From NCBI GenBank assembly GCA_029777095.1, contig JAKOTS010000101.1:1-50804 (forward strand): a DNA stretch of 50,804 nucleotides, written 5' to 3'. Position 1 is the first letter of the stretch; each line of letters begins with the position of its first letter. The stretch is from Actinomycetes bacterium. GTDB taxonomy: Bacteria; Actinomycetota; Actinomycetes; Actinomycetales; Microbacteriaceae. This document shows, piece by piece, positions 1-10,424 of this stretch. The translations under genes were made by a program, and so were the position numbers. The notes under the pieces are model-generated. The model saw only the letters and a program-made list of their open reading frames with translations, was not told the DNA's origin and ran no database searches.

Positions 1-65
1 TTGGCGCGCCACACCACCCTTCTTTGTGGGGCGTGTTTTGACGGCGGGCGCGACGCGCGACGCGT

Positions 66-677
66 CTACCGGGTCGTGGCCAGCGCCCACAGTGTGGCCG
101 CAACGAGCGCCGCCAGCACGGCGAGCGTGACGACATCGATGCGGCGCGTGATTGGCACCTGCTCGGCGATGCCGACGGGGAAGTTGTCGGCCTGCAGGTG
201 CGCTTCCCACTGCTCGCGCACCACGGCGGCGGCGTCTCCCGAGTCGGTGCCGATCATGTCGCTGGGGCGCAGATCGCCTTCGACGAGCCGCGCCTCGCGG
301 TTCGCGTCGGCACGACTCACCCGCATGCTTGTGAGGCGCCCAGGTGCCGGCGCCGACCATGCGACAAATCGCCGGCCGGGAGTGTGGAGGGTGAGCGCGT
401 AGCGGGTGTCGACGTGGATGAGCGCGGCCCAGGGGATCAGCACGCTGTGTGTGACGTTGCGCAGGCGCACGCCCTCTGGCGCGGTGCTCACATACGGCCG
501 CCAGAGCGCTGCCCATCCGAGATAGGCGATCAGCGCGGCGGCGGGGTACACCCAGCCGAGATTCGACCTGCCGGCCCACAGCGCTGACCCCAGAATGAGC
601 GCAGCGAGCGCCCACGCGACCACCGCCATGCGGCGGTTGAATTGGGAGTGAATAATGTACGAGTTTGCAGGCGCCAC
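66..677 (-). CDS. PH-domain-like membrane protein
   Basis: A 203-residue protein with two membrane segments near the N-terminus (about residues 17-35 and 40-58), a central beta-rich soluble part and a C-terminal membrane segment (about 182-200). This layout is that of the bacterial PH-domain membrane proteins common in Actinobacteria; their molecular role is not established. The start chosen is GTG at 677, six bases after a GAGAAT hexamer (684-689), which suggests leaderless transcription; an internal ATG at residue 17 would lose part of the first membrane helix. It is divergent from typA. Family assignment rests on topology and recalled homologs, so it is moderate. Confidence 0.75.
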   Translation of the reverse strand: MAPANSYIIHSQFNRRMAVVAWALAALILGSALWAGRSNLGWVYPAAALIAYLGWAALWRPYVSTAPEGVRLRNVTHSVLIPWAALIHVDTRYALTLHTPGRRFVAWSAPAPGRLTSMRVSRADANREARLVEGDLRPSDMIGTDSGDAAAVVREQWEAHLQADNFPVGIAEQVPITRRIDVVTLAVLAALVAATLWALATTR

Positions 678-683
678 GGCACC

Positions 684-689
684 ATTCTC
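684..689 (-). promoter_or_regulatory. -10 hexamer of PH-domain gene
   Basis: GAGAAT on the minus strand, 6 bases before the GTG start at 677. The spacing would put transcription start at the start codon. No clear -35 is seen. Confidence 0.4.
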
Positions 690-747
690 TCAGGGTCGCT
701 AGGTGGCGCTCCCAGGCGGTGTACGGGTGATGCCTGATTTCGTGCGA

Positions 748-778
748 TAGGATGCAACGCGGTCTTTTGACAGACCGC
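748..778 (+). promoter_or_regulatory. typA -10 and 5'-end mRNA hairpin
   Basis: TAGGAT (748-753) predicts a start near base 760. The transcript would then begin in a perfect 7-bp hairpin, GCGGTCT (759-765) with AGACCGC (772-778) and a 6-base loop. The Shine-Dalgarno-like AAGGAC lies at 823-828, so the leader is about 75 bases. Confidence 0.4.
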
Positions 779-833
779 CATGTATGCGCGTCGGCTAGGC
801 CCGCAGCATCCACCCATCGTTTTAAGGACCCTT

Positions 834-2743
<1,910 letters not shown>

Positions 2744-2744
<1 letters not shown>

Positions 2745-3145
2745 TGGCATCGTCCATCGCAACTCGCGTCGGCACACTGTTGCTGGCGCTGGTTGCGGGG
2801 GCAATTTTTGGGAGCGTTGGCACGGTCTCGCACAGCTTCACGGTTGTGTTGGGGCCGGTCACGTTGCCCGTTGGGCTCGCGCTCGCGCTGATCGGCGCGG
2901 GCGCGTTGCTCGTTGGTATTCGAGCGATCGCTGACCGCTGGGCGACGCTCGCGGCGGGGCTCGGGCTCTTCGTGATTGTGGCCGCATTTGCCGGTGTGGG
3001 GCCGGGCGGTTCGGTGCTCGTCCCCGATACGTGGATGGGTGTCGTCTGGACGTTCTCCGCCCCGCTGCTCACCGCGATCGTGGTGGCTTGGCCGGATCTT
3101 CGGGGTCGCGGTCGCGGTCCTCATGCCGAGCCGCGGGCGAACTAG
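2744..3145 (+). CDS. DUF6113-like small membrane protein
   Basis: A 133-residue protein with four predicted membrane helices (about residues 6-24, 30-55, 65-85 and 98-117) and a short basic C-terminal tail. It begins on the last base of the typA stop codon, so translation is coupled. Proteins of this shape sit beside fdxA and dapC in many Actinobacteria and are labelled DUF6113; no function is known to me. The TAG stop is also the start of the TAGACT hexamer proposed as the fdxA -10. Confidence 0.75.
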
Positions 3146-3148
3146 ACT
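3143..3148 (+). promoter_or_regulatory. Possible fdxA -10 hexamer
   Basis: TAGACT overlaps the stop codon of the upstream gene. It predicts a leader of about 29 bases containing GAAGGGA ahead of the GTG start at 3184. No clear -35 is present. Confidence 0.35.
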
Positions 3149-3183
3149 AGAACTCCCGTAGCAGTGAAGGGACTGACTCGACC

Positions 3184-3504
3184 GTGACATATGTGATCGC
3201 GCTTCCGTGCGTCGACCTCAAGGATCGTGCGTGCGTTGACGAATGCCCCGTCGACTGCATTTATGAGGGTGACCGGATGCTGTACATCCATCCCGATGAG
3301 TGCGTTGACTGCGGTGCGTGCGAGCCCGTCTGCCCCGTCGAAGCGATCTACTACGAAGACGATCTGCCTGCCGAGTGGGCCGACTACTACAAGGCCAATG
3401 TCGAGTTCTTCGACGAAGTGGGGTCTCCAGGCGGCGCGGCCAAGACCGGCGTGATCCACAAGGATCACCCCGTTGTGTCTGTCTTGCCGGTGCAGGAGCA
3501 CTGA
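3184..3504 (+). CDS. fdxA: 7Fe ferredoxin (3Fe-4S/4Fe-4S)
   Basis: A 106-residue low-potential electron carrier. Eight cysteines at residues 9, 17, 21, 25, 40, 43, 46 and 50 match the spacing of Azotobacter ferredoxin I (offset by one). By that precedent C9, C17 and C50 hold the 3Fe-4S cluster; C21, C40, C43 and C46 hold the 4Fe-4S cluster. The [10 protein letters not shown] stretch is the FdxA signature. GTG start at 3184 with GAAGGGA upstream. The dapC start follows the stop by 5 bases; this fdxA-dapC pairing is common in Actinobacteria, though no direct biochemical link is known to me. Confidence 0.95.
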   Translation: MTYVIALPCVDLKDRACVDECPVDCIYEGDRMLYIHPDECVDCGACEPVCPVEAIYYEDDLPAEWADYYKANVEFFDEVGSPGGAAKTGVIHKDHPVVSVLPVQEH

Positions 3505-3509
3505 CCCGG

Positions 3510-4625
3510 ATGGGCCTGCAACAGCTCCCCGACTACCCCTGGGGTTTGGTCGAACCGTACGCCGCGCGCGCGCGCGAGCACGCAGACGGGCTCGTCGACC
3601 TCTCAATCGGTTCGCCGGTCGACCCCACGCCCGACATCGTGCGCGAGGCGTTGGCCGCCGCGACCGATGCCCACGCCTACCCGACGGTGGCGGGGTCGCC
3701 CCCGCTGCGCGAGGCAATCGTGGAGTGGTTTGCGCGTCGCCGTGGCGTTGCCGGTTTGACCGCAGCGAATGTCTTGCCGACCGTCGGCTCGAAAGAGCTT
3801 GTCGCCCTCCTGCCCTGGTTGCTTGACCTGAGCGAGGGTGACGTCGTGGTGCATCCGCGCGCGGCCTACCCGAGCTATGACATCGGCGCCAGGGCCGCGG
3901 GTGCGACCCCGTTCGCATCCGACGATCCGGCCGAATGGCCCGAGACCACGCGACTCGTCTGGCTCAATTCGCCGGGCAATCCCGATGGTCAGGTGATGGA
4001 TGTCGCGGCTCTGACCGCCGCGGTCACCCGCGCCCGCGAGCTCGGCGCCGTCATCGCGTCAGACGAGTGCTATGCAGAACTCGGTTGGGACGGGCAGTGG
4101 GCCGAGACCCCGATTCCCTGCGTGCTCGACGAGCGCGTCACCGGCGGTGACCCGACGGGCGTGCTCTCGGTGTATTCGCTGAGCAAGCAGTCGAACCTCG
4201 CCGGATACCGCGCCGCGTTCATTGGCGGTGACCCGAAGCTGATCTCGAGCCTGCTGAACACGCGAAAGCATCTTGGACTCATGTTGCCCGCGCCAGTTGC
4301 TGAGGCGATGATCGTCGCGCTCGGTGATGATGCGCACGTTCAGGTGCAGAAGGAGCGCTACCGCGCTCGTCGTGACCGGTTGAAGCCCGCGCTCGAGCGT
4401 GCCGGATTCCGCATCGATCACAGCGAGGCCGGGCTCTACCTCTGGGCGACCGAGGGGCGCGACGCGTGGGAGTCGATGCAGCGCTTGGCCGAGCTTGGCA
4501 TTCTTGCCGGGCCGGGGGTCTTCTACGGCGATGCTTTCCCGCAGCACGTGCGCTTTTCGTTGACCGCGACCGACGAACGCATCGAGCAGGCGGCACTTCG
4601 GCTCGAGGCATCCGCCGTCAACTGA
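3510..4625 (+). CDS. dapC: N-succinyldiaminopimelate aminotransferase
   Basis: A 371-residue class I/II PLP aminotransferase. It should transfer an amino group from glutamate to N-succinyl-2-amino-6-ketopimelate in the succinylase route to meso-diaminopimelate. The pyridoxal lysine is K226 in the SLSKQSNLAGYR motif, and NSPGNPDG is the typical substrate-loop motif. ATG at 3510 follows the fdxA stop by 5 bases and matches the usual N-terminus; the open frame upstream is an out-of-frame shadow of fdxA. dapD and dapE lie 5-7 kb away, which supports the DapC call over a generic aminotransferase. Confidence 0.92.
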   Translation: MGLQQLPDYPWGLVEPYAARAREHADGLVDLSIGSPVDPTPDIVREALAAATDAHAYPTVAGSPPLREAIVEWFARRRGVAGLTAANVLPTVGSKELVALLPWLLDLSEGDVVVHPRAAYPSYDIGARAAGATPFASDDPAEWPETTRLVWLNSPGNPDGQVMDVAALTAAVTRARELGAVIASDECYAELGWDGQWAETPIPCVLDERVTGGDPTGVLSVYSLSKQSNLAGYRAAFIGGDPKLISSLLNTRKHLGLMLPAPVAEAMIVALGDDAHVQVQKERYRARRDRLKPALERAGFRIDHSEAGLYLWATEGRDAWESMQRLAELGILAGPGVFYGDAFPQHVRFSLTATDERIEQAALRLEASAVN

Positions 4626-4633
4626 CGAATCTT

Positions 4634-4648
4634 TGGTGCTTGGCACCA
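4634..4648. promoter_or_regulatory. 15-bp palindrome between dapC and gltA
   Basis: TGGTGC-TTG-GCACCA, a perfect 6-bp dyad with a 3-base centre, 9 bases after the dapC stop and about 50 bases before a possible gltA -10 (TAGGCT, 4699-4704). It lacks a T-run, so it could be an operator as easily as a weak terminator. Confidence 0.35.
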
Positions 4649-4784
4649 CAAGATTGGCAAAGTCGTTGGGTGAATCATCAGTGGCCCATTGCGTCGATTA
4701 GGCTGTAGGTGCTGGGGCCATACGCCGCGGCACGCCCCCGTCTCTACATCAGAGATGCACGTCACCAATTTGCCAGGAGGCACC

Positions 4785-6086
4785 GTGAGCGACGCTGGAA
4801 TTCAGGCCCCAGGCGATAAGGCCACCCTGCACTACCCAGGCGGCACCGCCGAGTTTCCAATCCTGCGCGGCGCCGAGGGCGCATCCGCGATCGACATGGC
4901 ATCGCTGACGCGCCAGACGGGGCTCACGAGCCTCGACTACGGATTTGTGAACACCGCATCGACCAAGTCGGCGATCACCTACATCGATGGCGATGCAGGA
5001 ATCCTGCGGTACCGCGGGTACCCGATCGAGCAGCTGGCAACCGGCAGCACGTACCTCGAGGTGGCATGGCTGCTGATGTACGGCGAGCTGCCCACGCCGA
5101 GCGAGCTCTCTGACTTCGACGAGCGGATCCGCCGCCACACGTTGATTCACGAAGACATCAAGCACTTCTTCTCGGCGCTGCCGCACACGGCACACCCGAT
5201 GTCGGTGCTTTCATCTGCGGTCTCGGCACTCTCGACCTACTACGAGAGCGAGTCCGACCCGAACAACCCCGAGCACGTCGAGCTCAACACGGTTCGCATG
5301 CTGGCAAAGCTGCCGGTGCTTGCGGCTTACGCGCACAAGAAGAGCGTCGGTCAGGCGTTCCTCTACCCCGACAACTCGCTGAGCTTCGTCGACAACTTCC
5401 TCAAGCTGAACTTCGGCAACAATGCCGAGCGCTACGAGATCAACCCCGTGATGTCGCGCGCGCTCGAGCGCCTGCTCATCCTGCACGAAGACCACGAGCA
5501 GAACGCCTCGACGTCGACCGTGCGCCTTGTGGGTTCGACCGGTGCGAACCAGTTCTCGTCGATCTCGGCCGGAATCAGCGCGCTCTATGGGCCGCTGCAC
5601 GGCGGCGCGAACGAGGCTGTGCTCGACATGCTCGGGCGCATCCGTGATTCTGGCGAAAGCGTGCAGCGCTTCGTCGAGCGCGTCAAGAACAAGGAAGACG
5701 GTGTGAAGCTCATGGGCTTCGGGCACCGCGTCTACAAGAACTACGACCCGCGTGCGAAGCTCGTCAAGGAATCGGCAGACGAGGTGCTTGAGGCCCTCGG
5801 CGTCAGCGACCCGCTGCTTGACCTTGCCAAGGAGCTCGAGCAGATCGCGCTGCAGGATGACTACTTCAAGGAACGTCGCCTCTACCCGAACGTCGACTTC
5901 TACACCGGCGTGATCTACAAGGCCATGGGCTTCCCGACTCGCATGTTCACCGTGCTGTTCGCGATGGGCCGCCTGCCCGGCTGGCTCGCGCACTGGAACG
6001 AACTGCAGCACGACCCGCAGACCAAGATTGGTCGCCCGCAGCAGCTGTACACAGGATCGACCGAGCGCCCGTACCCCGGCCGCTAA
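4785..6086 (+). CDS. gltA: Citrate synthase
   Basis: A 433-residue type II citrate synthase condensing acetyl-CoA and oxaloacetate at the entry to the TCA cycle. Recognisable motifs are YIDGDAGILRYRGYPIEQLA-type sequence near residue 70, the first catalytic-His region GPLHGGANEAVLDML, and GFGHRVYKNYDPRA in the C-terminal half. GTG at 4785 has AGGAGG four bases upstream (4775-4780) and gives the N-terminus typical of related proteins; ATG at 4755 is in frame but lacks a ribosome site. A strong hairpin terminator follows at 6108-6146. Confidence 0.96.
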   Translation: MSDAGIQAPGDKATLHYPGGTAEFPILRGAEGASAIDMASLTRQTGLTSLDYGFVNTASTKSAITYIDGDAGILRYRGYPIEQLATGSTYLEVAWLLMYGELPTPSELSDFDERIRRHTLIHEDIKHFFSALPHTAHPMSVLSSAVSALSTYYESESDPNNPEHVELNTVRMLAKLPVLAAYAHKKSVGQAFLYPDNSLSFVDNFLKLNFGNNAERYEINPVMSRALERLLILHEDHEQNASTSTVRLVGSTGANQFSSISAGISALYGPLHGGANEAVLDMLGRIRDSGESVQRFVERVKNKEDGVKLMGFGHRVYKNYDPRAKLVKESADEVLEALGVSDPLLDLAKELEQIALQDDYFKERRLYPNVDFYTGVIYKAMGFPTRMFTVLFAMGRLPGWLAHWNELQHDPQTKIGRPQQLYTGSTERPYPGR

Positions 6087-6107
6087 TCAGCCAGGCACTC
6101 GTCTACG

Positions 6108-6147
6108 AACAGCCCGCCCCAGCCATATCGGCTGCGGCGGGCTGTTT
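6108..6147. terminator. gltA terminator (bidirectional)
   Basis: An 11-bp perfect stem, AACAGCCCGCC (6108-6118) with GGCGGGCTGTT (6136-6146), has an inner AGCC/GGCT stem (6121-6124, 6130-6133) and a short T-run. The ends are A/T-rich on both sides, so it can serve both converging genes. Confidence 0.85.
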
Positions 6148-6167
6148 CGCGTGCGGCGGAGTGTGCT

Positions 6168-6220
6168 GCGGATGGCGGTGTGGAGCGCGGCGGAGGCGCC
6201 GCGGATGGCGGTGCGGAACG
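6168..6220. repeat. 33-bp-period direct repeat after gltA
   Basis: Two copies of GCGGATGGCGGTGYGGARCG at 6168-6187 and 6201-6220, 33 bases apart, with a weaker related stretch just upstream. They lie in the 188-bp gap between convergent gltA and the ABC permease gene. No gene is seen in this gap. Confidence 0.6.
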
Positions 6221-6274
6221 TCGCGCGCAGGGTCGCGCGTGAGCCCGCTGCGAACCAGCGTCGCGCCGCGAGCG

Positions 6275-7825
6275 TCAGGGGCCGTCGGCGCCCTGCGCGG
6301 CTGCGGCCTTCACGAAGCGGTGATCGGCCATTGCAAGCAGCACGGCCGCCGCCACCGCCAGCGCGATCCAGGCGCCCGCGCCCCATGCCGGGAGCGCGAT
6401 TGTCAGGCCGCCCGCCACGAGGAGCGAGAGCAGGAGCGCGTCGGATTGCCACAGCAACACCGTCACGACGGAAACGTCGCCCATCGGCGTCGGCACGGGC
6501 ATGAGTAGTTCGATCGGGAGTGGGCCCTTTGCGGCATCCATTGCTCTGACGATCACGATGCAGGCCGCGACCGCGACGACCCAGCCCGACATCGCGCCGG
6601 CGCCGGCGAGGAGGGCACCGAGCTCGCTCGCGGCGATGGCGAGGAGCAGGGGAAACACAGTGTGCATCGCGGCGTCGGCGCGTACGGAGACACCGAGGAG
6701 TGGCGCTCGGCCGGCCCCGTCTGCCGCGGAGCGTAGCCCGTCGCAGAAGACACCGGCGGCGAGAAAGAGGAGAATCGCACCGCTGAGTGCCGGCGCGGTG
6801 CCGGCAGCGGGGCTTGCGGCTGCACTGCCGAGGAGCGCGCCCGAACCCACGAGGGCGACGAATCCGACGACGCTTCGAACAGGTCGCCGCAGGGCAACGA
6901 GCGCGTCGCGTGCGAGCCACGCGGCGGGCAAGAATCGTGAAAGGGCAAGGTGGATGCCACGGCCCCGAGCGCGCGCCCGACCCAGCGCGCCCAGCGTGGC
7001 CGCGGCATCGCCGGTTCGGGCCAGGGTGAGCGCCGCGTGCCATCTTGTGGCTTGCCAGAGCGCGGTGCTTGGCAGAATGCGATCCAGCAGGCGGGGGACC
7101 ACGAGGGTGCATGCGACCGCGATCACGGCCAGCGCGATCAGGGGCCCCGCCGCGAGGGGTGCGGTCGCCGCCCCGACGGCCGGGGGCCAGAGGGCACTGG
7201 TCCAGCCCCACGGCGTGAACGCGAGTGTTGCCGGCACCGCAATGCTCGCACCGATCAACACCGCGATGCCCGCCGAGATCGCCCACAGCCTGCGGTCGTC
7301 GAGCGCCTGGCCTGCCAACCACGCGGTCGTCAGCAGTACGGAGAACAGTGCGGATCCGGCGACAAAGCCGACGATGCTGGCGCCTGTCACGCCGCCGCCG
7401 AACCACAGCCCGAGCCCGGTGATCGTGGTGATCGCGACGATCACAAGCCCGACGCCCGACGCCGAGCGGGCGAACGAGCCACGGAGCGTGGCGCGCCCGG
7501 GGATGTCGACCGCGGTGAGGAGCCAGGCACGGAACGGGTCACTCACGACGGGCCCGCGTGTGCGGACGGCAAGCAGTGCGGCGACGAGCAGCGCGCCGGC
7601 GATAGCCGCGACGACCGCTGCTGCGGGTGGGGCGAACAAGACCGACCGTGCCGAGGGCGTCATCAAGCCAAGGACGATCGCGCGCACAATCGGCACGCCG
7701 AGGATCGCCGCGAGCAGCACCGCGATATATGCGGCGTAGGCGATATCGGCGGGCCGGGTCTGGCCGTCGCGGCCCACCCGCACCTCGTGGGCCGCGCGAA
7801 GGCGCGCGTGTGCTGTCTGCGTCAT
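6275..7825 (-). CDS. ABC transporter permease (unassigned substrate)
   Basis: A 516-residue integral membrane protein with roughly 10-12 predicted helices rich in Ala, Val and Leu, separated by Arg-rich cytoplasmic loops (for example about residues 270-300). It lies 10 bases after the ABC ATPase gene, which makes it the likely membrane partner. I recognise no substrate-specific motif; the two-gene layout with a single ATPase is that of export-type or uncharacterised DUF-type permeases. ATG start at 7825. It ends the minus-strand run dapD - ppk2 - ATPase - permease. Confidence 0.7.
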   Translation of the reverse strand: MTQTAHARLRAAHEVRVGRDGQTRPADIAYAAYIAVLLAAILGVPIVRAIVLGLMTPSARSVLFAPPAAAVVAAIAGALLVAALLAVRTRGPVVSDPFRAWLLTAVDIPGRATLRGSFARSASGVGLVIVAITTITGLGLWFGGGVTGASIVGFVAGSALFSVLLTTAWLAGQALDDRRLWAISAGIAVLIGASIAVPATLAFTPWGWTSALWPPAVGAATAPLAAGPLIALAVIAVACTLVVPRLLDRILPSTALWQATRWHAALTLARTGDAAATLGALGRARARGRGIHLALSRFLPAAWLARDALVALRRPVRSVVGFVALVGSGALLGSAAASPAAGTAPALSGAILLFLAAGVFCDGLRSAADGAGRAPLLGVSVRADAAMHTVFPLLLAIAASELGALLAGAGAMSGWVVAVAACIVIVRAMDAAKGPLPIELLMPVPTPMGDVSVVTVLLWQSDALLLSLLVAGGLTIALPAWGAGAWIALAVAAAVLLAMADHRFVKAAAAQGADGP

Positions 7826-7835
7826 CTCGGCGCGC

Positions 7836-8512
<677 letters not shown>

Positions 8513-8516
<4 letters not shown>

Positions 8517-9361
8517 GATGCGTCGTCCGCTGCGGCGGCCTCGCGCTCGGCCTCATGCTTGCGAAGCAGTTCTGCGACATAGTCGGGCACGCTCGTGGAG
8601 CTTTCGCGGGGCGGGCGCTCGTATCCCCGCGACGGCGGTCGCGGCGGGATCACGATCTCTTCGCGCTCGACGACCTCGTAGGGAACCTGCGACAGCAGGT
8701 GCGAGATCATGTTGATCCGCGATCGACGTTTGTCGTCGCCATCGACCTCCCACCAGGGGGCCTCCGGAATGTCGGTGTGCACGAACATTGTGTCTTTCGC
8801 GCGGGAGTAGTCTTCCCATTTCGTGATGGCCTGCACGTCGTTGGGGCTCAGTTTCCACCGTCGCATCGGGTCTTCAAGCCGGTCGTGAAAACGCCGCTCC
8901 TGCTCGACATCTGACACTGAGAACCAGTACTTGAGGAGGATGATGCCGTCTTCGACAAGCATCCGCTCAAAAATGGGGGCCTGGTGCAAAAAGCGGTGGT
9001 ATTCGGCGTTGCTCGAGTACCCCATCACGCGCTCGACCCCCGCCCGGTTGTACCAGGAGCGATCCATCAGCACGATCTCGCCGCCCGCGGGCAAATGCTG
9101 GATGTAGCGCTGAAAGTACCACCGTGTCTTGTCGCGCGCACTGGGCGTCGGCAGCGCGACGACCCGAGAAACTCGCGGGTTGAGGTATTCAGACACGCGT
9201 TTGATGGTCGAACCTTTGCCCGCCGCATCCCGCCCCTCAAAGATCACGACAACGCGAGCGCCGGATGCCTGGACCCACGCCTGCATGTCGACCAGGCGTG
9301 CCTGCAGGGCCTTCAGCTCGGATTTGTAGAGTGCCTTTGGCATTCGCTTCTGCGGACTCAT
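8513..9361 (-). CDS. ppk2: Polyphosphate kinase 2
   Basis: A 282-residue PPK2-family kinase that moves phosphate between polyphosphate and nucleotides. Walker A is GRDAAGKGS at residues 43-51; the Walker B/substrate segment is LMDRSWYNRAGVE, and the lid-type segment KYWFSVSDVEQERR follows. Single-domain size fits class I (nucleoside diphosphate forming in studied members). ATG at 9361 is preceded by AAGGAGA at good spacing; the upstream open frame is a shadow of dapD. The gene starts 40 bases after dapD and its stop overlaps the ATPase start. Confidence 0.94.
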
Positions 9362-9401
9362 GTGCTCTCCTTCGCCGTGCATCGTGCGCGTGGGTCTTGG
9401 C

Positions 9402-10358
9402 CTACGCGTGGAGCGTGTGATTGAGGGTAACGCCGGCGCCGGTGCGAGTGATGGCCTCGACGGCGCCCGAGAGCGAGTTGCGGCGAAAGAGGAGCCCAGG
9501 CACACCCGAAAGTTCCATCGCCTTGACCACGCGCGGCTTGCCGTCGGCGGTGCGGGGCTCTTCGGGGAGCAGAATCTTGGTGCCGGCCGTGACGTAGAGC
9601 CCGGCCTCGACGACGCTGTCGTCACCGATCGAGATGCCGACGCCCGAGTTGGCGCCGAGCAGCACCCGTGCGCCGATCGTGACCTGGTGTGTGCCGCCGC
9701 CGGCGAGCGTGCCCATGATCGAGGCGCCACCACCCACATCGGTGCCGTCGCCGACGACCACGCCCTGCGAGATGCGTCCCTCGACCATGCTCTGCCCGAG
9801 CGTGCCCGCGTTAAAGTTCACGAAGCCCTCGTGCATCACGGTCGTGCCGGGCGAGAGGTAGGCGCCCAGGCGCACGCGAGAGGCATCCGCAATGCGCACG
9901 CGGGGCGGCGTCACGTAGTCGAGCAATCGCGGAAAGCGATCGATGCTGTGCGCGTGGATGCCGGCACGGAGCAGGTGGGGGCGCAAGCGATCGAAGTCAT
10001 CGGGATGCATCGGCCCGGCGTTTGTCCACACGACAGTGGGGAGCTGGGCGAAGATACCGTCGAGGTTGATCTCGCCCGGGCGCACGAGGCGGTGTGAGAG
10101 CAGGTGCAGCCGCAGGTAGGCGTCGGGGGTGCTGGTCGGCGCAGAAGCGAGGTCGATCTCGACGATCACTGCGTCGAGGGTGACCGCGCGGCGAGGATCG
10201 GGGACGGCGAGCTCTTCGAGCTCCGACGGGAGGATCCACCGGTCGCGGCCTGCGGGCAGCGGGCCCAGCGTGACGTGCGAGAACCAGGTGTCGAGCTCGA
10301 CACCCTTCGCTGTGGTGGTGGCAAGTCCTGAACCCCAGGCCTGAGTGTGCGCGGTCAT
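9402..10358 (-). CDS. dapD: Tetrahydrodipicolinate N-succinyltransferase
   Basis: A 318-residue enzyme that succinylates tetrahydrodipicolinate using succinyl-CoA, committing it to the succinylase branch. It has the long N-terminal domain of the actinobacterial type and a left-handed beta-helix of hexapeptide repeats in the C-terminal half (for example RVRLGAYLSPGTTVM and GTDVGGGASIMGTL). ATG at 10358 lies six bases after TAACGT, so the transcript is probably leaderless. It is divergent from dapE, which acts two steps later, with dapC between them in the pathway. Confidence 0.95.
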   Translation of the reverse strand: MTAHTQAWGSGLATTTAKGVELDTWFSHVTLGPLPAGRDRWILPSELEELAVPDPRRAVTLDAVIVEIDLASAPTSTPDAYLRLHLLSHRLVRPGEINLDGIFAQLPTVVWTNAGPMHPDDFDRLRPHLLRAGIHAHSIDRFPRLLDYVTPPRVRIADASRVRLGAYLSPGTTVMHEGFVNFNAGTLGQSMVEGRISQGVVVGDGTDVGGGASIMGTLAGGGTHQVTIGARVLLGANSGVGISIGDDSVVEAGLYVTAGTKILLPEEPRTADGKPRVVKAMELSGVPGLLFRRNSLSGAVEAITRTGAGVTLNHTLHA

Positions 10359-10364
10359 GTGCCC

Positions 10365-10417
10365 ACGTTAGCGAACTGCGGTGGATCGCCGACGCACATG
10401 GCATCGCTCGATATGAT
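10365..10417. promoter_or_regulatory. Divergent leaderless promoters of dapD and dapE
   Basis: TAACGT (10365-10370, minus) lies 6 bases before the dapD ATG, and TATGAT (10412-10417, plus) lies 7 bases before the dapE ATG at 10425. Both starts should sit on the first base of the mRNA. The whole intergenic space is 66 bp. Confidence 0.6.
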
Positions 10418-10424
10418 CGGCACC

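Noticed and set aside
6087..7406. 439-codon minus-strand frame across the ABC permease gene
   Set aside because: It reads Arg/Gly/Pro-rich sequence in a different frame from the hydrophobic permease and crosses the gltA terminator.
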